Of a stretch of DNA of 42,286 nucleotides, positions 24,847 to 33,583 are shown in pieces. Each line of letters starts with the position of its first letter. The first letter of the stretch is position 1. The notes below the pieces were generated by a model. The model did not search any database. It was not told the DNA's origin and saw only the letters and a program-made list of their open reading frames with translations. The position numbers and the translations under genes were made by a program. Source of the stretch: an uncultured Ectothiorhodospiraceae bacterium (GTDB lineage: Bacteria > Pseudomonadota > Gammaproteobacteria > UBA6429 > Thiohalophilaceae); NCBI GenBank assembly GCA_947258695.1, contig CAMYJG010000019.1, forward strand, positions 1 through 42,286. The letters are read 5' to 3'.

Positions 24847-26208
24847 CTATGAGTTCTTCGTAATATCTATAACTAAATCAGCATACATTTGTAAGTCTGC
24901 ATCAGTTTTGGTTTCGGTAGCACATACCAACATGACGTTACCTAGCTCTGGATAGTCTTCACTAATATCGACTCCCGGTAGTATCCTTTTTGCTGACATT
25001 GCATCCATCAGCTGATCTGTCGGTAACTCAAATTGCATAACTGACTCATGGAACAGCGGACGATTAAACAAACGTTTCGCTTTGCCGGTTGCTTCCAACT
25101 TATCTATCAGATCTACAGTATTGTTATGACAAGCATTCGCCACTTTAGACAGGCCATCCGGTCCAACCAGTGACATATAAATTGTTGCAGCGGTAACCAG
25201 TAAGCCCTGGTTAGTACAAATGTTTGAGGTCGCTTTAGAACGACGAATGTGTTGTTCACGCGCTTGCAGCGTTAAAGCAAAACCTTGCTTACCATCGAGA
25301 TCAACAGTACGGCCAATAATACGCCCTGGCATTTGGCGCACATAGGCTTGACGGCAAGCCATAAAACCAAAGTAAGGGCCGCCAGACGATAATGGCGCAC
25401 CTAAAGGTTGTCCTTCACCACAGGTAATATCCGCACCTTTATCACCCCAACTACCCGGTGCTTTTAATAACGCCAAAGAAGTTGGGTTAACCACCGCAAT
25501 CACTAATGCTTTATGTTCATGTGCCCAGTTGGTTAAGGCATCGATATCTTCTAGCACACCAAAGTAATTCGGTTGTGGAATCACTAACGCAGTAAAGTCA
25601 CCCGGATCTTTTGGTAAACTCTCAGGATCAATAAAGCCACCGTCCATATCAAAGTCGAGCTCTTCTAAAGTAATGCCCTGACCTTTAACGATGTTGTGCG
25701 CGACCTTACGATAAGCCGGATGCACAGTTCGTGGCATAAAGATACGTTTAGATTTAGATTTCCGGTTAGCACGAACAGCCATCAATACCGCTTCAGCCAG
25801 TGCAGAAGCCCCGTCATACAAAGATGCATTAGAAATATCCATGCCGGTTAAACTGGCCATCATGGTTTGGTATTCATAAAGTAGCTGCAATGTACCCTGG
25901 CTCGCTTCAGCCTGGTAAGGTGTATAAGCTGAATAGAATTCACCACGTGTCGTAATTTCCCAGACAGCCGCTGGTATATGATGTTCATAAGCACCCGCAC
26001 CGGCAAAACATAAGGTACGCGAATCCTGCTGCGCACGTTCATGCATAATACGAGAGAGTTCCATTTCACTGACGCCTTCGGGTACTTTGGTTAACCCTTC
26101 AGCACGCAACTCGTCTGAAATTTCATCAAATAAATCTTCAATACTATCAACACCAATGGTATCGAGCATTGATTTCACATCTTCTTCTGTATGAGGAATA
26201 AACGGCAT
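24847..26208 (-). CDS. gcvPA: Glycine dehydrogenase (decarboxylating) subunit 1
   Basis: The 453-residue protein is the N-terminal half of the split P protein. It has family blocks [18 protein letters not shown]-like ([15 protein letters not shown]), [50 protein letters not shown] and SNICTNQGL. It is needed with GcvPB for glycine decarboxylation. Length matches split forms of about 445-450. The intergenic DNA on each side holds palindromic elements. Confidence 0.98.
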   Translation of the reverse strand: MPFIPHTEEDVKSMLDTIGVDSIEDLFDEISDELRAEGLTKVPEGVSEMELSRIMHERAQQDSRTLCFAGAGAYEHHIPAAVWEITTRGEFYSAYTPYQAEASQGTLQLLYEYQTMMASLTGMDISNASLYDGASALAEAVLMAVRANRKSKSKRIFMPRTVHPAYRKVAHNIVKGQGITLEELDFDMDGGFIDPESLPKDPGDFTALVIPQPNYFGVLEDIDALTNWAHEHKALVIAVVNPTSLALLKAPGSWGDKGADITCGEGQPLGAPLSSGGPYFGFMACRQAYVRQMPGRIIGRTVDLDGKQGFALTLQAREQHIRRSKATSNICTNQGLLVTAATIYMSLVGPDGLSKVANACHNNTVDLIDKLEATGKAKRLFNRPLFHESVMQFELPTDQLMDAMSAKRILPGVDISEDYPELGNVMLVCATETKTDADLQMYADLVIDITKNS

Positions 26209-26289
26209 TACTTTTTACACCTTAGTAATTTTTGATTTCTTTTGAATATCTTGCTCTGCAAGATATAACGACATTTAGTTAAATGAGGA

Positions 26290-26398
26290 TAAATGGATTC
26301 TGAAGAGGCAAAAATAATTTAAAAAACGGAGCTTACAATTAGTAAGTGAGCAGTTTTAAATTATTTTTAACGTGTTCAGAATGTATTTAGACCATTTA
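26290..26398. repeat. Palindromic repeat, copy A (gcvH-gcvPA gap)
   Basis: A perfect 15-base inverted pair (26310-26324 with 26354-26368) flanks a core at 26327-26352 identical to copy B near 28058. The conserved margins are GGCAAAAA on the left and TTTTTAACG on the right. Outer ATTCTGA/TCAGAAT and TAAATGG/CCATTTA pairs extend the hairpin. Confidence 0.88.
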
Positions 26399-26406
26399 AA
26401 TATATG

Positions 26407-26802
26407 TTAATGATCTTCTTCGGCTACGATCTCTGCATACTCTTCATGACCCATCAGCTCATCAAACGCACCGCCATCTTCTGGCTTAAGCTTGAAGATC
26501 CAACCATCACCGTATGCATCATGGTTAATTGTTTCCGGGGCATCAGCTAAAGCTTCATTACCTTCAATGACTTCGCCATCAACTGGGCAGTAAACATCAG
26601 ACGCCGCTTTTACTGATTCAATAACGGCGCAATCATCACCCGATGAAAAGGTATCTTCTGCTTCCGGGGTTTCTACAAAAACTAAATCACCTAACAGGCC
26701 CTGGGCATGATCTGTAATACCAACCGTTAACGTGCCATCTTCTTCACGACGAACCCATTCATGTGATTTTGTATAGCGTAACTCGTCAGGAATATTGCTC
26801 AT
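26407..26802 (-). CDS. gcvH: Glycine cleavage system H protein
   Basis: The 131-residue lipoyl carrier has the lipoylated lysine Lys65 in [11 protein letters not shown]. Other blocks: [40 protein letters not shown]. It carries the aminomethyl group from P to T protein. It is made on one message with gcvT and gcvPA, and its lipoyl group depends on the octanoyl-to-lipoyl step made by LipA at the head of the operon. Confidence 0.98.
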   Translation of the reverse strand: MSNIPDELRYTKSHEWVRREEDGTLTVGITDHAQGLLGDLVFVETPEAEDTFSSGDDCAVIESVKAASDVYCPVDGEVIEGNEALADAPETINHDAYGDGWIFKLKPEDGGAFDELMGHEEYAEIVAEEDH

Positions 26803-26856
26803 TTTTTTATCCTCTTAAAAATTATTTTAACCTTAAAAACTAAAACTAATCAGCAG

Positions 26857-26884
26857 ATAACGAGTAAACTTATTTACTCGTTAT
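26857..26884 (-). repeat. Hairpin in the gcvT-gcvH gap
   Basis: A perfect 12-base inverted repeat ATAACGAGTAAA/TTTACTCGTTAT with a four-base loop stands five bases after the gcvT stop. There is no U-tract, so an mRNA-stabilising or processing role is more likely than termination. Confidence 0.8.
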
Positions 26885-26888
26885 TCGC

Positions 26889-27971
26889 CTATAAACAAGA
26901 TTTTCCGTTCCTCACAAATGGTGGCTTAACGACTAGTGCATCGATCTGTTTACCACGCATTTCAATTTTACATTTGTCGCCGGTTTCTTTCGGCACACGC
27001 GCAAAAGCGATTGCCTGGCTTAAGGTAGGAGAAAAGCTACCACTTGTTACTTCACCATCGGCTAAGCCATCAACAACCACTTTCTGATGATTCCTGATTA
27101 CACCTTTGCCTTGCAGCACTAAACCAACTAACTTATTTTTTGCACCCTGCTCTTTTTGTTTTGTTATTGCAGTTCGACCAATAAAATCACGCTCTACTGG
27201 TTCCCATGCCACGGTCCAGTTTAAACCACATTCAAGTGGTGAGATTGTTTCATCCATATCACTGCCATACAGGTTCATGCCTGCTTCTAAACGTAGTGTG
27301 TCACGTGCGCCTAAACCACAGGGCTTAACATCCGCTTCAAGTAAACGCGTCCATAATGCAGAGGCGTCTTTTTCCGGCAGCATAATTTCGTAACCGTCTT
27401 CACCGGTATAGCCTGTACGTGCAACATAGCTGTCGCCGTATTCACGAATAAAAAATGGCTTCATATCACCGAGTTTTTCTTCCGCATCATTGCCTAACGC
27501 TTGATGTGCTTTTGCCCGGGCATTAGGTCCCTGTACTGCAATCATGGCATAGTCATCACGCTCAGTAATCTCGACACCAAATGCTTCAGCCTGCTTATTA
27601 ATCCAGGCTAAATCTTTTTCACGCGTTGACGCATTAACCACTGTGCGATAAAAAGTGTCGTTAATATAATACGTAATCAGGTCATCGATCACGCCACCTT
27701 GTTCATTCAACATACATGAATAAAGTGCTTTGCCCGCATCTTTTAAACGCGCCACATCATTCGCCAATAACTTTTGTAAAAAGGCTTTTACCTTGTCACC
27801 TTTCATATCAACGATGGTCATATGTGAAACATCAAACATGCCGGCATCTTTGCGGATGAAATGATGTTCATCAATTTGCGAGCCATAGTTTATTGGCATA
27901 TCCCAGCCACCGAAATCAACCATGCGCGCATTTAATGAAACGTGTAAATCATGTAATGCTGTTTTTTTCAT
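26889..27971 (-). CDS. gcvT: Glycine cleavage system T protein (aminomethyltransferase)
   Basis: The ATG at 27971 gives 360 residues and starts [20 protein letters not shown]; the TTG at 27992 is not needed. Motifs: [50 protein letters not shown] and the C-terminal [16 protein letters not shown]. It transfers the methylene group to tetrahydrofolate, giving methylene-THF, which feeds ThyA among others. It lies between lipA and gcvH. Confidence 0.98.
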   Translation of the reverse strand: MKKTALHDLHVSLNARMVDFGGWDMPINYGSQIDEHHFIRKDAGMFDVSHMTIVDMKGDKVKAFLQKLLANDVARLKDAGKALYSCMLNEQGGVIDDLITYYINDTFYRTVVNASTREKDLAWINKQAEAFGVEITERDDYAMIAVQGPNARAKAHQALGNDAEEKLGDMKPFFIREYGDSYVARTGYTGEDGYEIMLPEKDASALWTRLLEADVKPCGLGARDTLRLEAGMNLYGSDMDETISPLECGLNWTVAWEPVERDFIGRTAITKQKEQGAKNKLVGLVLQGKGVIRNHQKVVVDGLADGEVTSGSFSPTLSQAIAFARVPKETGDKCKIEMRGKQIDALVVKPPFVRNGKSCL

Positions 27972-28008
27972 TTTCAATTCACTTTTTGTCAAATTATGTG
28001 AGGTGACT

Positions 28009-28131
28009 CTACGGGCTATGAGAAGCTAGAGAACAAGGCAAAAACATTATGAAAAAGCGGAGCTTACAATTAGTAAGTGAGCATTTGAATAATGTTTTTA
28101 ACGCCGTTATCTAGTTTCTCATAGCCCGTAG
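28009..28131. repeat. Palindromic repeat, copy B (lipA-gcvT gap)
   Basis: The outer 16-base arms CTACGGGCTATGAGAA/TTCTCATAGCCCGTAG (28009-28024, 28116-28131) and an inner 11-base pair (28040-28050, 28089-28099) surround the core 28058-28083 that is identical to copy A for 26 bases. The left margin GGCAAAAA and the right TTTTTAACG are also shared, but the arms differ from copy A. Confidence 0.9.
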
Positions 28132-28133
28132 TG

Positions 28134-29054
28134 TTAGCTCTGAATTTCTTCTGCGTGGTATGAAGACCTCACCATCGGCCCTGACTTCACCCATGAAAAA
28201 CCTAACTCATTTGCTATTTTTCCATACTGCTCAAACTGTTCTAACGCAACATATTCTTTAACCGGTAAGTGATAACGAGTTGGGCGCAAGTACTGTCCCA
28301 TCGCGATACGTTGCACACCCACACTGCGTAAATCTTTTAATACTTCTGTCACCTGTCCTTCGGTTTCACCCATGCCCATCATAATCGCAGATTTGGCTTC
28401 AATGCCTTCTTGCTGGACAGCTAACTCGAGCATTTTTAATGAACGTTCATAGTTTGAGCCTTTGCGTACTGTTTTATATAACTCGGGAATGGTTTCAACG
28501 TTATGTCCCCACACCATTTGCGTTTCTAATGAGTCGCACTTTACTTGATTTAATTGAGACATGATGATGTCAATCGCCTCTTGCTGACAGCGATTAAAAT
28601 CAGGTGTTAATAATTCCAGGCCAATATCATGTTTATCCTGGCGTAACGCGGTTATGGTATCAGCGAAAATTTTCGCACCACCGTCTTTCATATCATCACG
28701 ATTAACGGATGTCAGGACGATATAATCCAGTCCCATTTCTTTTACTGCATTAGCGATACGTTGCGCTTCTTCATCATCAAACCAGGTCGGTTTACCTGTT
28801 TTAACATTACAAAAACCACATGCGCGGGTGCAGGTTTCGCCCAATAACATAAACGTGGCGGTGCCACTGGACCAGCATTCATTCCGGTTAGGACAGGATG
28901 CTTCTTCACAAACAGTATTTAATCCATTGGAATGGACTGCACGTGCGGTATCAGAATAACGAACATCAGTTGTCAATGGCTGACGGATCAATAACGGCAC
29001 GCGCAAGGCATTAGGTTCATGAGAATGATCAAAAACTGGAATTGGTTTTTTCAT
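28134..29054 (-). CDS. lipA: Lipoyl synthase
   Basis: The 306-residue radical-SAM enzyme inserts two sulfurs into octanoyl chains on GcvH and other lipoyl proteins. The auxiliary [4Fe-4S] cluster ligands are Cys49, Cys54 and Cys60 (CEEASCPNRNEC), and the SAM cluster ligands are Cys75, Cys79 and Cys82 (CTRACGFC). The C-terminal SGPMVRSSYHAEE holds the conserved RSSY serine that ligates the auxiliary cluster. It is the first gene after the glycine riboswitch, 40 bases beyond the terminator, so its expression follows glycine. In most gammaproteobacteria lipA lies with lipB; no lipB is in the window. Confidence 0.98.
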   Translation of the reverse strand: MKKPIPVFDHSHEPNALRVPLLIRQPLTTDVRYSDTARAVHSNGLNTVCEEASCPNRNECWSSGTATFMLLGETCTRACGFCNVKTGKPTWFDDEEAQRIANAVKEMGLDYIVLTSVNRDDMKDGGAKIFADTITALRQDKHDIGLELLTPDFNRCQQEAIDIIMSQLNQVKCDSLETQMVWGHNVETIPELYKTVRKGSNYERSLKMLELAVQQEGIEAKSAIMMGMGETEGQVTEVLKDLRSVGVQRIAMGQYLRPTRYHLPVKEYVALEQFEQYGKIANELGFSWVKSGPMVRSSYHAEEIQS

Positions 29055-29094
29055 GCTAATTAAGATCTCTGGATCATTTTTATATCAGTTAAAT

Positions 29095-29154
29095 AAAAAA
29101 AGGGCGACGCCATATCACTACCATGCGATCAATGTAGTTAATATCGCGTCGCCC
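29095..29154 (-). terminator. Riboswitch-controlled terminator
   Basis: The nine-base stem GGGCGACGC (29102-29110) and GCGTCGCCC (29146-29154), extended by ATATC.ACTAC/GTAGT.TAATAT, is followed on the minus strand by seven T (29095-29101). It starts one base from the 3' strand of the second aptamer's P1, so glycine binding can control it. Its position before lipA argues for a transcriptional ON/OFF switch; direction is inferred from known glycine riboswitches. Confidence 0.85.
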
Positions 29155-29359
29155 CTCTGTCCTGATGCCTGAGAGCTTGAGCCCCTTCGGCGGATCTATA
29201 ATAATCTAGCATACTGCGAAACTAAATTATAAAAACCTCTCTCCAGAGTCGATTCGGAATTTAATACTATTCCTTTCCAGCGGTCCTTTTGCCTGAGCGT
29301 TTCCGGACGGGTTGCGCCTTCGGCGTTTTCCTTTTATCTAGGAAAACCTCTCCCACTGG
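29155..29359 (-). promoter_or_regulatory. Tandem glycine riboswitch (two aptamers)
   Basis: Read on the minus strand, aptamer 1 (29359-29277) has GGGAGAGG, CGCCGAAGGCGC and GCTCAGGCAAAAGGACC. Aptamer 2 (29248-29155) has GGAGAGAGG, CCGCCGAAGGGG and CTCTCAGGCATCAGGACAG. These are the conserved cores of the gcvT/glycine riboswitch. CTCTG/CAGAG (29244-29248 with 29155-29159) closes P1 of aptamer 2. A long, AT-rich stem lies between the GGAGAGAGG and CCGAAGG blocks of aptamer 2. It controls the operon lipA-gcvT-gcvH-gcvPA-gcvPB(-dgkA). Confidence 0.96.
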
Positions 29360-29373
29360 GTGCTAAATCGATG

Positions 29374-29402
29374 TCTATATTTTACGCGTGGTTAAGGATC
29401 AA
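29374..29402 (-). promoter_or_regulatory. Promoter of the glycine operon
   Basis: On the minus strand, TTGATC (29397-29402) and TATAGA (29374-29379) stand 17 bases apart. The start of transcription would be near 29366, just before aptamer 1. The promoter begins 13 bases from the fbpB stop. Confidence 0.65.
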
Positions 29403-29414
29403 AACCAGTCTAAA

Positions 29415-31016
29415 TCAGCTTGATTTATCTGATTTCTCACGCATCAGGAACCAAAGTACCGGCAACGTCCCTACCACCAACATGAGTGAGGAAGGTGCAG
29501 CCAGCTCCAGCATCTCTTCGCTGGCCTCGATCCAGATTCGTACCGGCAAGGTATCAAAACCGGTGGGCCTTAATAATAAGGTGGCTGGTAATTCTTTTAG
29601 GGTGTCGATAAAGACCAGGATCCAGGCTGTTGCCATGCCGCCTTTTAATATCGGGAGAATCACCCGGCGCAGGTTTTCATACCAGTTGGCACCCAGGCTA
29701 CGTGAGGCTTGCTCGATAGAAGGGGTCAATTGCTGCACGGCTGATTCTTGTGCCTGGATTGATAAAGGTAAAAAACGCACCATCATTGCCAGGGCCAGAA
29801 CACTGAGACCACCATATATCGCTGGCATGGTGGCAATTACAAAACTCAAAATCCCCAGCGCAATAACCGGACCGGGTAAAACAAACCCAATATTCGATAA
29901 ATATAAAAATCCCTGGCTCACTGCACTGCGTTCACGTGCGTGGTATAACGCCACCGGCAATGCTGCAATCACTGTCAGTGTTGCTGCCAATGCACTGACC
30001 GTAAGTGAATTACTGACATAACCCCAGAACTCGGCATCAATCAATTCCTGCTGCCAGGCTTGCCAGCTCCAGCCAATCATCCACATGATCGGTAGTATAA
30101 AAGCGAAAGTAGAAATTAAACCTAACCAGAACCAGATAGCGATGACTTCAAAGCGAGTGGCTTTTTTTGCCGTGATTTTTTTCGACTGACCACTGCCATA
30201 ATAACGCTGGCGATTACGGAAGAAACGCTCCAGCACCATGAAAGTCAAACTCAGGCAAACCAACACTAAACTCAATCCAGCTGCAGCCTGGTAGTCAAAG
30301 CGGCTGCTCATTTGTAAATAAATGCTGAGAGTAAAAGTCTGGTAGCGCAACATACTGACGGCACCGAAATCAGACAGGACATGTAACACAACCAGCGCTA
30401 TCCCCGCGGCAATTGCAGGACGTAACATCGGTATATTCACCCGCCAGAAAACCTGTAACGGTGTCGCCCCATGAATACGTGCGGCTTCTTCGATATCCTG
30501 TTGTGATCGACTTAAGGCGTCGCGCACCAGTAAAAATACATATGAGAAACCCGCTAGCACTAACACTAAGGTTACACCAAAAATATTAAAAATTTCGGGA
30601 ATAGGAGTCGCAGGAAATAACACCATCCATAATTGACCTAACCAACCATCTTCTTCAAGTAAAATCGTATATATGTGAGCAAAGACATAAGTCGGTATGG
30701 TTAGCGGTAAAACCATTAACCATATTGCGATACCTCGACCGGGAAAGTCGCGACGGGTAATCCACCATGCTGCCGAGACACCAAGAATCATGCTGCCTAT
30801 GGCAACTAATACTGCCAGGCTTAATGTATTAAACAATAACTCGGGTAAACGATTACTCCATAAGCTTGTCCATTGTTGCAACGATAACTGGCCACTACTG
30901 AATAACACAAACAGTAATGGTACAGCCGCAATTAGAACCACTAATAAAGCAAGAAACCCGCGCAGTGAAGGTGCGCGGGTTTTTATTTTTTCACGAAATA
31001 CAGCAGTTGACGTCAT
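29415..31016 (-). CDS. fbpB: Ferric-iron ABC transporter permease
   Basis: The 533-residue protein is a fused double permease with about 12 membrane segments. Each half has an EAA loop: EEAARIHGATPLQVFWRV and EQASRSLGANWYENLRRVIL, which dock on the ATPase. It follows fbpA by 38 bases and takes up Fe3+ delivered by FbpA. A strong hairpin lies in its first codons (30954-30982). No fbpC ATPase gene is present in this window, so it must be elsewhere or shared. No terminator separates it from the glycine operon, so transcripts could run into the riboswitch. Confidence 0.93.
   Translation of the reverse strand: MTSTAVFREKIKTRAPSLRGFLALLVVLIAAVPLLFVLFSSGQLSLQQWTSLWSNRLPELLFNTLSLAVLVAIGSMILGVSAAWWITRRDFPGRGIAIWLMVLPLTIPTYVFAHIYTILLEEDGWLGQLWMVLFPATPIPEIFNIFGVTLVLVLAGFSYVFLLVRDALSRSQQDIEEAARIHGATPLQVFWRVNIPMLRPAIAAGIALVVLHVLSDFGAVSMLRYQTFTLSIYLQMSSRFDYQAAAGLSLVLVCLSLTFMVLERFFRNRQRYYGSGQSKKITAKKATRFEVIAIWFWLGLISTFAFILPIMWMIGWSWQAWQQELIDAEFWGYVSNSLTVSALAATLTVIAALPVALYHARERSAVSQGFLYLSNIGFVLPGPVIALGILSFVIATMPAIYGGLSVLALAMMVRFLPLSIQAQESAVQQLTPSIEQASRSLGANWYENLRRVILPILKGGMATAWILVFIDTLKELPATLLLRPTGFDTLPVRIWIEASEEMLELAAPSSLMLVVGTLPVLWFLMREKSDKSS
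30954..30982. repeat. Strong hairpin inside the fbpB start region
   Basis: An 11-base perfect stem AAACCCGCGCA (30954-30964) and TGCGCGGGTTT (30972-30982). The stem is followed by TTATTTTTT only on the plus strand. On the fbp mRNA it lies about 10-20 codons into fbpB. Confidence 0.8.
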
Positions 31017-31054
31017 AACAGCATGATAACTCAGAACTGTAATAATGTCGTAAT

Positions 31055-32053
31055 TTAAGGCATGCCAACGGATTCAATTAAATCGAGTGTTGCATTCCGT
31101 TTTTGCCCTAAGACTTGCATTGCAACCGGTGCAACTTTATAGCTTCCGGCAGCAGGAACTTCAGCTGCTGCTGCAATACCTTCCCTGGCAGGGTACTCTC
31201 TGTTCACATTCGCAAAAAGTGATTGGCCTTTCTCAGAAGTCACAAAAGCAATAAATTGTTTTGCCGCTTCTGCATTTTTTGAACCTTTAACCAGTGCAAC
31301 ACCTGCCACATTCCATGCTACACCAATATCGTTTTTACCTTGATCAGGTAATACAATTTTAATCGGCGCTTTTGGATGTTTTTTAAGGTGACGATAAATG
31401 TAGTAATGATTCACTAAACCCACACTACGTTTACCTTTGGCAACGGCTTTAACAATTTTACTGTGCTTGTTAAATACTTTACCGCCAACATTAGACTTCA
31501 TGCCTGCTAACCAGTCAGCCGTTTTCTTTTTACCAGCTGATTCCATGTAAACCGTCACACCCGCGATATAACTACCATTACCGCTGTGCGTAATTGCCAG
31601 TTTATTTTTTAAACGTGGATCAGATAAATCAAAGACTGATTTTACAAAATCAACTGACTTATCTTCTGTATTAACAACCAGTACACGAGCACGGGCGGAT
31701 AAACCAACCCAGCTGTTATCAGAGGCACGTAGACTTTGAGGAATACCATTTACCAGCTCGGTAGGAACAGTTGAAAATAAATTTAACTCTTTACCCTTTT
31801 CAAGGTTACCCGCGTCATTACTGATATAAAGATCAGCCGTCGATTTATTGCCTTCGAGTTTTAATTTGTTCAACAACGCGGTTGAACTACCCGAATGTAA
31901 AAGTACCTTGATGCCCGTTTCTTTAGTGAACTCGGCTACTACCGGTTTAATGAATTTATCTTTTCGACCAGAGTAAACAACTAATTGTGCTGCTTGAGCA
32001 ATTTGCCCAATTAAAAGACTGAAAAGAACTACAAGAGTGAGACCTGATTTCAT
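31055..32053 (-). CDS. fbpA: Periplasmic ferric-iron-binding protein
   Basis: The 332-residue protein has a signal peptide (1-21, LLIGQIAQA) and the FbpA/ferric-binding fold: LVVYSGRKDKFIKPVV at the mature N-terminus and the paired iron-ligand tyrosines Tyr217-Tyr218 in LVNHYYIYRH. The canonical HYY arrangement supports iron rather than other metals. A Fur box lies 46 bases upstream of its start and fbpB follows. Confidence 0.95.
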   Translation of the reverse strand: MKSGLTLVVLFSLLIGQIAQAAQLVVYSGRKDKFIKPVVAEFTKETGIKVLLHSGSSTALLNKLKLEGNKSTADLYISNDAGNLEKGKELNLFSTVPTELVNGIPQSLRASDNSWVGLSARARVLVVNTEDKSVDFVKSVFDLSDPRLKNKLAITHSGNGSYIAGVTVYMESAGKKKTADWLAGMKSNVGGKVFNKHSKIVKAVAKGKRSVGLVNHYYIYRHLKKHPKAPIKIVLPDQGKNDIGVAWNVAGVALVKGSKNAEAAKQFIAFVTSEKGQSLFANVNREYPAREGIAAAAEVPAAGSYKVAPVAMQVLGQKRNATLDLIESVGMP

Positions 32054-32098
32054 GCGACTCTCCGAACAATATTACAAACAATTTTAGAAAGAATCTTA

Positions 32099-32119
32099 AT
32101 GATAATGATTCTCATTACT
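32099..32119 (-). promoter_or_regulatory. Fur box upstream of fbpA
   Basis: The 19 bases GATAATGATTCTCATTACT (32101-32119) differ from the Fur consensus GATAATGATAATCATTATC at only four positions. It should repress fbpAB when iron is sufficient. Confidence 0.85.
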
Positions 32120-32227
32120 GAGATCAAGTCCAAAATGCTAAAATTACTCCTGCTATATATAAAGGTAGCGAATAAGACCGGTATTTCAAAAAATGAGCTA
32201 GAAAAGCTGTAAATTAGCTAATTCTGA

Positions 32228-33499
32228 CTACTGGACGTGTTTTTTAACCAGCACCCGCAACGCTTCTACCTGAACCTGCTTAACCAGTGAACCGAGGGTA
32301 AGCCCTTGAACCAGAATGGAAAAGATAACCAGCGCATAGGTTACCGCGAGGATCACTTCGCGCTCGTTGCCCTGCGGAAGTGACAGCGCCAGGGCAACCG
32401 AAATACCACCGCGTAATCCTCCCCATGTCATTAACCGTGTTACCCCAGGGCTAAAGTCACGTACTTTTTTCATAAAGTAAATCGGTGTACCCACGGCAAT
32501 AAAACGTGACACTAATACCACGGGGATGATGGCCAATGCGGCAAGGAAGTACTCGGTATGGTAAACCAGGATCAAAACTTCCATGCCAATTAACAAAAAC
32601 AGAACGGCATTCAAAATTTCATCAACCAGTTCCCAGAATGTATCCAGGTGCTCACGGGTACTCTCCGACATCGCCAATACACGGCCATGATTACCAATCA
32701 TTAAACCCGCAACCACCATCGCAATCGGGCCTGAAACGTGAAGCGCGGTAGCTAAGGCATAACCGCCCATCACCAATGCCAGGGTTAGCAAAATTTCAAC
32801 CTGGTAATTATTCACTGTGCGCAACATATAAAAGCATGCTGCACCAATCGCTAAACCATAAACTATGCCGCCAACCGCTTCCTGTAAAAACAATATACTG
32901 ACAGAAGAAACGGTAGCTTCACTCTCACCAGTAGCGATACCAAGTAGTACCAGGAAGACAACAACAGCAACGCCATCATTAAAGAGTGACTCACCGGTAA
33001 TTTTAACTTCCAGGCTTTTGGGAATTCCAACTGTTTTTAATACGCCAAGCACGGCTATCGGATCAGTAGGTGATATTAAAGAACCAAACAACAAGCAATA
33101 AATAAAACTGACATTGAGATCCAGCGCATTCAGTATGACCCAGCTTACGCCACCAATAATAAAGGTAGAACTCACTATACCAACTGTGGCTAAAACAAAG
33201 ATAACCCACTTTTGCTTACTCAAGTCATTAAGATTAATGTGCAAGGCGCCAGCAAACAATAAAAAACTCAGCATGCCATTGATTAAGGTAGTATGAAAAT
33301 CGATGCCTTTTATCAGGTTACTGGCTTGTTGCGAAATGTCGAATAAACCCAGCTTGCCACTGAATATTAACAACAACGATAACACTAAAGAAATAAGCAT
33401 AATGCCAATGGCGGTAGGCAACTTGATAAAGCGATAGTTGAGGTAACTAAAAACCGCTGATAACGTTAGTAATAGCGCAATCGTGTTTAATTTTTCCAT
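32228..33499 (-). CDS. CPA1-family Na+/H+ antiporter
   Basis: The 423-residue protein has about 12 helices and the two signatures of CPA1/NhaP exchangers: SPTDPIAVLG (143-152, Asp146) and ESLFNDGVAVV (170-180, Asn174/Asp175, the ion-binding ND pair). GLRGGISVALAL near 365 is also typical. It exports Na+ (or K+/Li+) for protons across the inner membrane. The C-terminal cytoplasmic tail is short (VQVEALRVLVKKHVQ). It stands alone between fbpA and the DUF3047 gene, all on the same strand. NhaP or another CPA1 subgroup cannot be told apart here. Confidence 0.9.
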   Translation of the reverse strand: MEKLNTIALLLTLSAVFSYLNYRFIKLPTAIGIMLISLVLSLLLIFSGKLGLFDISQQASNLIKGIDFHTTLINGMLSFLLFAGALHINLNDLSKQKWVIFVLATVGIVSSTFIIGGVSWVILNALDLNVSFIYCLLFGSLISPTDPIAVLGVLKTVGIPKSLEVKITGESLFNDGVAVVVFLVLLGIATGESEATVSSVSILFLQEAVGGIVYGLAIGAACFYMLRTVNNYQVEILLTLALVMGGYALATALHVSGPIAMVVAGLMIGNHGRVLAMSESTREHLDTFWELVDEILNAVLFLLIGMEVLILVYHTEYFLAALAIIPVVLVSRFIAVGTPIYFMKKVRDFSPGVTRLMTWGGLRGGISVALALSLPQGNEREVILAVTYALVIFSILVQGLTLGSLVKQVQVEALRVLVKKHVQ

Positions 33500-33583
33500 G
33501 CGCCTAAAGATACCCTAAAACTGCTTTGCAAAATAGGGAAAGCGCTTGTCTTTAAACAAGAAAACAGGATTAAATTGTGACTT

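Noticed and set aside
29371-30021. Plus-strand frame of 216 codons opposite fbpB
   Set aside because: Antisense to a clear permease; composition follows the other strand.
30954-30990. Plus-strand intrinsic terminator in fbpB
   Set aside because: No plus-strand gene or promoter is seen upstream; kept only as a hairpin.
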